Shown here: positions 54,877 to 62,000 of the stretch, in pieces
Layout of the letters: every line of letters starts with the position of its first letter
Position numbering within the stretch: the first letter of the stretch is position 1
NCBI GenBank assembly: GCA_009746045.1
Contig: RPFO01000950.1
Coordinates: forward strand, 1-62,000
Length of the DNA: 62,000 bases
DNA from: Mesostigma viride
Lineage: Eukaryota; Streptophyta; Mesostigmatophyceae; Mesostigmatales; Mesostigmataceae
Reading direction: 5' to 3'
Made by a program: the position numbers and the translations under genes
Notes under the pieces: generated by a model
Told to the model about the DNA's origin: nothing
The model's input: the letters and a program-made list of their open reading frames with translations, nothing else
Databases searched by the model: none

Positions 54877-55745
54877 CTGCCAGCGCACGCCACGCGGGCA
54901 AGGGGCACGGCGAATCGCAAACCGCATGCCACGTGGTCACGAGATCAGCACGGGCAGGGAGAGGCGGGGTTGATTGTTGAGGAAGGCGAGTACAAACTAT
55001 TGCGGCTTGCCCATGAGGGAAAGCCATGCACTCACCACCGACACGTACCACTACCACAGCATTCATGCCACGAGACGCCACAGCAAGTCCCTAGGGACCG
55101 TAACGGCACAGGAAGAAATTTGGAGTGCATCGCCGAGCAGCGTGGTAATGCCGGCACCTGTTCCGGCAACCCGGCACGCAAGGCGTTTGGTTGGTGCCTA
55201 CCTGGTGCATGCCTGCCAGGTGCCCGGCAAGCCCTTGACACGTCCTATGAACACGCTTGCACCCGGCACCCCTAAGAACATGAGGGTTGGGGGTGAACCC
55301 TGGGTATGCCCCTAAAATCCATCAGGCTCAGCCTATGGTAGAAGCCTACACGAATTCTCCCAAACCGGCACCTTTGAATAATTTCCAAGGCTGCCTGTGG
55401 CCTTTGGACGATGGGGCAGCCTTCCACTGCATCCGCTAAGCTTTTGCTATGATGAAGCTTTGTTGCACTCACAGCAGCTGCTACACCATTATGTTGTGGC
55501 CTGCATTTGAAGACGAGAAGGGAAGCCGGGTGGTCCCTGCACCCTTCTTGCTAAGCATCAATCAGGGATTAATTAATTAATTAATAAGCACGTGACTGCG
55601 TCACGTGGGTGCCAATACAGAGTAAAGGAACCTTCAACCCTATATGCACAACGAGAAGGAGATATCAATCAGGGATGAAAGGTACATACTCAAAAATTTC
55701 GTACCCCATGACTTTCCCAACGAAGGTGAGCGAGTGAATATCAAA

Positions 55746-56098
55746 GAGACAGCCAGCGCAGGCCAGGCATTACTATATACTACAGTGACCATTATATCAA
55801 AGAGACAGCCAGCGCAGGCATGGCATTACTATATACTACAGTGACCATTATATCAAAGAGACAGCCAGCGCAGGCCAGGCATTACTATATACTACAGTGA
55901 CCATTATATCAAAGAGACAGCCAGCGCAGGCATGGCATTACTATATACTACAGTGACCATTATATCAAAGAGACAGCCAGCGCAGGCCAGGCATTACTAT
56001 ATACTACAGTGACCATTATATCAAAGAGACAGCCAGCGCAGGCCAGGCATTACTATATACTACAGTGACCATTATATCAAAGAGACAGCCAGCGCACG
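55746..56098. repeat. 56-bp minisatellite, about 6 copies
   Basis: Unit gagacagccagcgcaggcca followed by ggcattactatatactacag and tgaccattatatcaaa. Two variants alternate (gccaggcatt and catggcatt), showing a higher-order pattern. The last copy diverges into single-copy sequence. Confidence 0.9.
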
Positions 56099-57059
56099 CC
56101 AGAAATCTGAAAGAATCCGCACCATGGTAGCTCGATCCTGCTGTTATCTTATCCGCGTTTGTCGAGTCGATCAGGGTGATGGAAATGAATGGAGGTGTAA
56201 ATATATGCATGAACGCTCGCACCCACCCTGTTGCCATGCCTGGGGAACCAACTTCGCCCATGCAGTCGCTCAGGGCACGGCACTACCCTACCTGGGAGGA
56301 TGGCCCAACAGCGGGCATGGCACCCCACGCGGCGTGACTCCCTGCACGCCCGTACTTTCCGCTGCACGATTGGCCGCTAGAATTACCATGTCGGTGCCTG
56401 AACTGCTGGCAAGAACGATACTGCCTCGCCCAGACACGGTGGACAAGGCTGGAGGACAATAGGACGGATGGCATGGAAAACAAGGCTGGAAAGTAGAGCC
56501 GACGGCAAGGGGGTCAAGAAAAGGCCATGAGACGCCCCACCACGTACACCAACGCCCCTGCACTCACAGGCGCCCGGCAATGGACAGCAAGCCCGCAGGA
56601 GACGCCAGCGCCGCCGCCGCCTTCACGGCCACCTGCGGTGTTGTAGGGAGCACACGGTAGCAGTGGGAAAGTGGTGCATCATACGGCAGTACAAGCAACC
56701 GTGCAGGCTACGGGGAGCGTGCATCACAGGAATCGTCGACACGCCAAGCCCCAGCAAGGAAGCGGTGGGCAAACATTGGCAAGAGCAACCATCTCTGATT
56801 GTTGTCTGGCAGGGTGCCGAGACCTGGCTGAAAGCCAGCTCCTTGAAGAGGGGGGATGGGCGTATGACAGGTTCTGACCCTGCCGGCCGTGCTACAATCG
56901 TCATCAAGCATGCCAAGCAGGCAGGACGCGCCGCGGTATGTTCTCTTAGGTGCTTTCTAGGATTTACTTGCATTTGCGCGTACTTGTAAGTATGGGTACT
57001 TGGCTTGTCGTCGCGCTCACGTGCGTGCTTTGCAGTACTCTCTCTGCTTGCTCACTCAC

Positions 57060-57107
57060 TTTTTTGAGCGCGATCGACTCCAGCTTGCGTAATGCTAGTC
57101 CCCGCAG
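57060..57107 (-). CDS. Possible host exon, 48 nt
   Basis: Acceptor GACCAG, 16 in-frame codons LRGLALRKLESIALKK, donor GTGAGTGAG. Phase 0 at both ends. Small but with good splice consensus; low certainty on its own. Confidence 0.3.
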
Positions 57108-58287
57108 CTGGTCGACGCCACAACCCGTTATGGTGGGGCAGCCCGTTCCGGTCAGGCACCAGCCAGCGTGGTGACGTCGGCGCAGGCAACCATCGCAAGC
57201 AGGGGCACATGCACACACATCAAGCAGGGCGCTAATACCTCCTAAACATGCACACATATCAAGCAGGGCGCTAATGCCTCCTTTACCAGGAACCCCTCGG
57301 CCTCACATACACAGCCAGAACGAGGTCAGTCAATGGCACGCTCATAAAGCGCAGTCCCTTTTAATTAATGCGTGCAGAAAATTTGCTTAGTGCAAGGCCT
57401 GATGCCTTCAAAACTATCTGCTGACAGAAAACCAACTGGGCCAAACCATGAGGCACAGGCAGTGCGCCTTGCACGACTCCAGCTTTGAAGACTTGGGTTG
57501 CCCAACCCATCATCAGCCCAGCCAGCTGCAGTTGCATATGCTAGCAGTCGGCAGATTGCAGGCACATGCAGTCCCGTGTGGTCACATGCAGCCCTGATGC
57601 TGCCTGCTTGCCTCTGGCATTGGTTCACCAAGCCCCCCGATACATCAGGCAGTAGCCTCCACCCATTTCTAGCGTGCCCTCCACAGGATGTTAATGCAGC
57701 TCGTCCCATGCACGCAGCACGTGCAAGGGTGACAGCATGTCTAAGAACCGCAGCACGTGCGAGGGCAACCGTAGCTGCGTATCCAGCAAGAACCACAGCA
57801 CGTGCGAGGTCACACCAAGTGAGAAGCGCAGGACCCGCCATCCACCGCAAGTGAAAGCGCGGAAGTCCTTAGAATCCTGGCATCCATCAGCAGGGTGGCA
57901 GGGCTGCACTGGGGGCTCACCGTTTTCTTCGCCCCGCCCAGGACAACAGCCGCCCCGCCCTGGAGACAGGGAACAGGGAGCAGACGTGGAGTACCGGCAC
58001 GAACACAAGGTGGTTCACCTTGAAATTGGATTAGAGATGGCCCTGCTTGTCATGTGACTAGAGATGCTGCAACAAACCATGAAATTATTGCCATCATCAA
58101 CATGCGCTGGCCATGCACCAACTCCGATAGGAACCAACCGCCCAATCGTAGCCATCGCAAGTTCCCCCCCTTGTCATCCATGACAAGAACTCGTCCGTCC
58201 GTTACCCGACTACGCTGTCAGCCACAGCAACCCCCATCCAAACAGTTGGCTCAGCCAGCCAGGCGTGCGCGCCAAGCTATCACGTAC

Positions 58288-58444
58288 GCTGGCCAGGGTC
58301 CTGGCCCACCCTCCCTCCCTGAGCGACTGCTCCCAAGGCAGCGCCCCCTCGGCCTCCCTCTCATGCGCGATGTCGGCCGCCACCTGCACGTCCGGCACGT
58401 GTGTCGACCCCTGCAGCAGCGCCGCGTCCACGTCAGGGTCCCCC
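58288..58444 (-). CDS. Host exon, 157 nt (pairs with 58,859-59,041)
   Basis: Acceptor CTTTCCCACAG, donor GTACGTGA. Reads GDPDVDAALLQGSTHVPDVQ, AADIAHEREAEGALPWEQSL and REGGWARTLAS. Joined to the upstream exon in phase 2 it keeps one frame across the splice, which is good evidence of a real gene. Product not recognised. Confidence 0.5.
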
Positions 58445-58858
58445 CTGTGGGAAAGGAATGGTGGAGGGGAACGAATCAGGCAGGGAATGCACCGCGCAGA
58501 AAGGAAAGGGGCAAGGTCAGCGACGCAGCCGCAGCGGGCGCAAGCACAAGGGTGTGGGGCAATGGACGTAGCGGTAACGCACATGCCAACGTACACGCAA
58601 AAGCGCCGGTGGAAAACCCTGGCCACGGGACAGAGCCTTTGGTAGGCCTTTGGTGGGCAAAACAAAAAATGCCAACACCAGGTCCCAGCCCAGAAAACGG
58701 TGGCTTGCGGGCCCTTGATCAAGCGTCCGTCCGACGAGTAGGCTGCAGCGGCAGGGGGGGGACACAAGCCCGCATGCGCACAAGCAAGCGAGCAAGCAGC
58801 GCTGGCACCCTGGTTTGGCTGCGTGTGTTGGCATTCATCGTTCTGCTGCCCCACGCAC

Positions 58859-59041
58859 ATGGCGGCCAACTCCGCCCTCAGCAGGTGCTGGAAGACCTCC
58901 GCCTCCAGCTCCGCCACCGCAAGCCTTGTGGCGGCGTCGGGTGCCGATGGGTCACCCCCATACCCTCCCTGAGGCGCCCCGATGCCCAGCTTGCGGCGCA
59001 GGGAGAGCAGCAGGTCCCGGTAGCTGGGCTCACGGCCACTA
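58859..59041 (-). CDS. Host exon, 183 nt (upstream partner of 58,288-58,444)
   Basis: Acceptor CTCCAAG, donor GTGCGTGG. Encodes SYRDLLLSLRRKLGIGAPQG and RLAVAELEAEVFQHLLRAEL, a helical segment. Intron between the exons is 414 nt with a GC-rich, Cys-rich shadow frame. The gene extends beyond what I can follow on both sides. Confidence 0.5.
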
Positions 59042-59613
59042 CTTGGAGGGAGGGGAATGGGCGCGTAAGGGGCATGCGGGCAAACGGGCAAGTAAGGGAA
59101 AGGGTGATGCGGGGGACAGGGGCGTAGAGATAGGCATGCAAGGTACAGGTGTCACGAGTGGACAGCACCCATCACACACACTGCACGGGGCCACCCCCCC
59201 GTGTTACCAAGTCCTGACAACCCTAAGATGTCAGGTGACAGCTGTTGGGTAAAAGCTATTGGACAAAAGCTGTTGGGTAAAAGCTGGCAGGTAAAATCTC
59301 CATAAAATACTTACTGTTTTTATTCTACATTATCCGATGTCCCGTGAACTGTCCACAGCTTACAGCTGTCAGGCTACTCAGATTTAGAACCAGCCAGCAA
59401 ACCATACAGAACATGAGCAGCCACCATGAAGCAGAAAGCCTCTCCATTCCCCTACCTACCATGTACAGGACCAACGACTGTGACAATTCGCTAGTTGATA
59501 CGCTGCACAAGCATGGACCAGCAGCATGCACAAGCCTGGCGCAAGCATGGACCAGAAGGCGCCGGCTCCAAGGCCCCTCCTGCTGGAATCCCCCTCCATC
59601 GCCTGTTAAGTAT

Positions 59614-59906
59614 CACCTGCCACGATCCTATTCATGCATGTGGCAAGCATCACCTGCCACGATCCTATTCATTCATGTGGCAAGCATCACCTGCCACGAT
59701 CCTATTCATTCATGTGGCAAGCATCACCTGCCACGATCCTATTCATTCATGTGGCAAGCATCACCTGCCACGATCCTATTCATTCATGTGGCAAGCATCA
59801 CCTGCCACGATCCTATTCATTCATGTGGCAAGCATCACCTGCCACGATCCTATTCATGCATGTGGCAAGCATCACCTGCCACGATCCTATTCATTCATGT
59901 GGCAAG
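59614..59906. repeat. 37-bp minisatellite, about 8 copies
   Basis: Unit catcacctgccacgatccta followed by ttcattcatgtggcaag, nearly identical between copies (first and seventh have catgcatg). Probably intronic or intergenic. Confidence 0.95.
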
Positions 59907-60075
59907 GAGAAATTATGCCCTATGCTCAGGAACAGCCAGGAATGGCTGTAACGATGTTGGCCGATGTAGGGGTCCCAACCGCCCCAAACACGTGGTACGC
60001 TAGTATGTCCATGGGTGTGCCAATGAGACAACCAACGCAGGCCAGAAACAGCACACAGTGCAAGTATGCATCAAT

Positions 60076-62000
60076 TACTATACCTCTGACCGCACACAGC
60101 ATGGTGCTATACCTCTGACCGCACAAAGCATGGTGCTATACCTCTGACCGCACAAAGTATGGTGCTATACCTCTGACCGCACAAAGTATGGTGCTATACC
60201 TCTGACCGCACAAAGTATGGTGCTATACCTCTGACCGCACACAGCATGGTGCTATACCTCTGACCGCACAAAGCATGGTGCTATACCTCTGACCGCACAC
60301 AGCGTGGTGCTATACCTCTGACCGCACACAGTATGGTGCTATACCTCTGACCGCACACAGCATGGTGCTATACCTCTGACCGCACAACGCATGGTGCTAT
60401 ACCTCTGACCGCACACAGCATGGTGCTATACCTCTGACCGCACACAGCATGGTGCTATACCTCTGACCGCACAAATCATGGTGCTATACCTCTGACCGCA
60501 CAAAGCATGGTGCTATACCTCTGACCGCACAAAGCATGGTGCTATACCTCTGACCGCACAAAGCATGGTGCTATACCTCTGACCGCACACAGCATGGTGC
60601 TATACCTCTGACCGCACACAGCATGGTGCTATACCTCTGACCGCACACAGCATGGTGCTATACCTCTGACCGCACAAAGCATGGTGCTATACGTCTGACC
60701 GCACAAAGCATGGTGCTATACCTCTGACCGCACAAAGTATGGTGCTATACCTCTGACCGCACAAAGTATGGTGCTATACCTCTGACCGCACACAGCATGG
60801 TGCTATACCTCTGACCGCACAAAGCATGGTGCTATACCTCTGACCGCACAAAGCATGGTGCTATACCTCTGACCGCACAAAGCATGGTGCTATACCTCTG
60901 ACCACACAAAGCATGGTGCTATACCTCTGACCGCACAAAGCATGGTGCTATACCTCTGACCGCACACAGCATGGTGCTATACCTCTGACCGCACACAGCA
61001 TGGTGCTATACCTCTGACCGCACACAGCATGGTGCTATACCTCTGACCGCACACAGCATGGTGCTATACCTCTGACCGCACACAGCATGGTGCTATACCT
61101 CTGACCGCACACAGCATGGTGCTATACCTCTGACCGCACACAGCATGGTGCTATACCTCTGACCGCACACAGCATGGTGCTATACCTCTGACCGCACAGA
61201 GCATGGTGCTATACCTCTGACCGCACAAAGCATGGTGCTATACCTCTGACCGCACAAAGTATGGTGCTATACCTCTGACCGCACAAAGCATGGTGCTATA
61301 CCTCTGACCGCACAAAGCATGGTGCTATACCTCTGACCGCACACAGCATGGTGCTATACCTCTGACCGCACACAGCATGGTGCTATACCTCTGACCGCAC
61401 ACAGCATGGTGCTATACCTCTGACCGCACAACGCATGGTGCTATACCTCTGACCGCACACAGCATGGTGCTATACCTCTGACCGCACACAGCATGGTGCT
61501 ATACCTCTGACCGCACAAAGCATGGTGCTATACCTCTGACCGCACAAAGCATGGTGCTATACCTCTGACCCCACAAAGCATGGTGCTATACCTCTGACCG
61601 CACAAAGCATGGTGCTATACCTCTGACCGCACACAGCATGGTGCTATACCTCTGACCGCACACAGCATGGTGCTATACCTCTGACCGCACACAGCATGGT
61701 GCTATACCTCTGACCGCACAAATCATGGTGCTATACCTCTGACCTCACACAGCATGGTGCTATACCTCTGACCGCACACAGCATGGTGCTATACCTCTGA
61801 CCGCACACAGCATGGTGCTATACCTCTGACCGCACACAGCATGGTGCTATACCTCTGACCGCACAAAGCATGGTGCTATACCTCTGACCGCACAAAGCAT
61901 GGTGCTATACCTCTGACCGCACACAGCATGGTGCTATACCTCTGACCTCACACAGCATGGTGCTATACCTCTGACCGCACACAGCATGGTGCTATACCTC
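60076..62000. repeat. 29-bp minisatellite, about 66 copies, continuing past the window edge
   Basis: Unit gaccgcacacagcatggtgc followed by tatacctct. Single-base variants (cacaaagc, cacacagc, cacaaagt, cacaacgc, cacaaatc) are interspersed, giving phrases that recur in the same order, as in block duplication. No coding meaning. It truncates the window. Confidence 0.97.

Noticed and set aside
55566-55590. Origin-like attaattaattaatt run with a nearby gcacgtgactgcgtcacgtg palindrome
   Set aside because: Short AT repeat in host-like DNA with no other origin feature.
57708-57810. Three agcacgtgc-containing repeats as G-box regulatory sites
   Set aside because: Too few and inside low-complexity sequence with no adjacent gene start.
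59344-60118. Frames of 219 and 207 codons with repeated HDPIHSCGKHHLPRS-type units
   Set aside because: They are readings through the 37-bp minisatellite; a 37-bp unit shifts frame each copy and no start or domain supports coding.
59614-62000. CRISPR-like array
   Set aside because: Repeats are contiguous minisatellites with no unique spacers; the context is eukaryotic.

Overview
The window reads as a eukaryotic contig that joins a large DNA virus region (about 1 to 48,327) to host-like repetitive DNA (about 48,328 to 62,000). The left part is packed with short-spaced, mostly intronless genes on both strands. It carries several signatures of nucleocytoplasmic large DNA viruses (giant viruses): a VLTF3-like late transcription factor zinc ribbon, a DUF5767-like conserved virion-type protein, a giant repeat-bearing fibre protein, an OTU protease, F-box-like proteins, a Bro/AntA-like domain fused to a nuclease, expanded paralogue families and a tRNA gene. 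The right part has a non-LTR retrotransposon, minisatellites and spliced exons, as in a GC-rich protist or green alga. The best overall reading is an endogenous giant virus in such a host. The host identity is inference; no cellular marker gene is visible.

Layout. 1-12 kb: a Rieske oxygenase-like gene cut by the window edge, small membrane and structural genes, a VLTF3-fibre fusion, and a 2.9 kb fibre gene on the minus strand. 11.9-12.6 kb: a non-coding block bounded by two 76-bp palindromes. 12.6-31 kb: membrane/coiled-coil proteins, the DUF5767-like protein, OTU protein, five small C-x2-H zinc modules, tandem paralogues 19,688/21,529, three paralogues of a 'TPV...LLERYL' domain, a tRNA, and an array of degenerate repeats derived from coding sequence. 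31-37.4 kb: style changes to GC-rich genes encoding zinc-ribbon, HNH and Pro/Ala-rich proteins, with long promoters holding CCAAT boxes and heat-shock-element-like sites. 37,612-48,327: a 10.7 kb head-to-head palindrome, centred with no spacer between 42,947 and 42,948, duplicating three genes; one is a RING-TRAF E3 ligase-like gene. 48,328-49,018: a 5'-truncated LINE that abuts the palindrome end. 50,134-52,714: a longer copy of the same LINE with 13-bp target-site duplications. 52.7-62 kb: host-like DNA with minisatellites (56, 37 and 29 bp units) and a few phase-compatible exons on the minus strand.

Two points govern how the genes should be read. First, about ten genes contain frameshifts. 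In the ones I worked through, each looks like one base missing at a run of C or G, in both virus and host regions, so assembly homopolymer under-calling is likelier than decay for most of them. Second, the outer palindrome arms differ by substitutions and indels while the inner 3 kb keep exact mirror spacing. That fits either terminal-repeat biology of a viral genome end (hairpin telomere or concatemer junction) or a recent inverted duplication.
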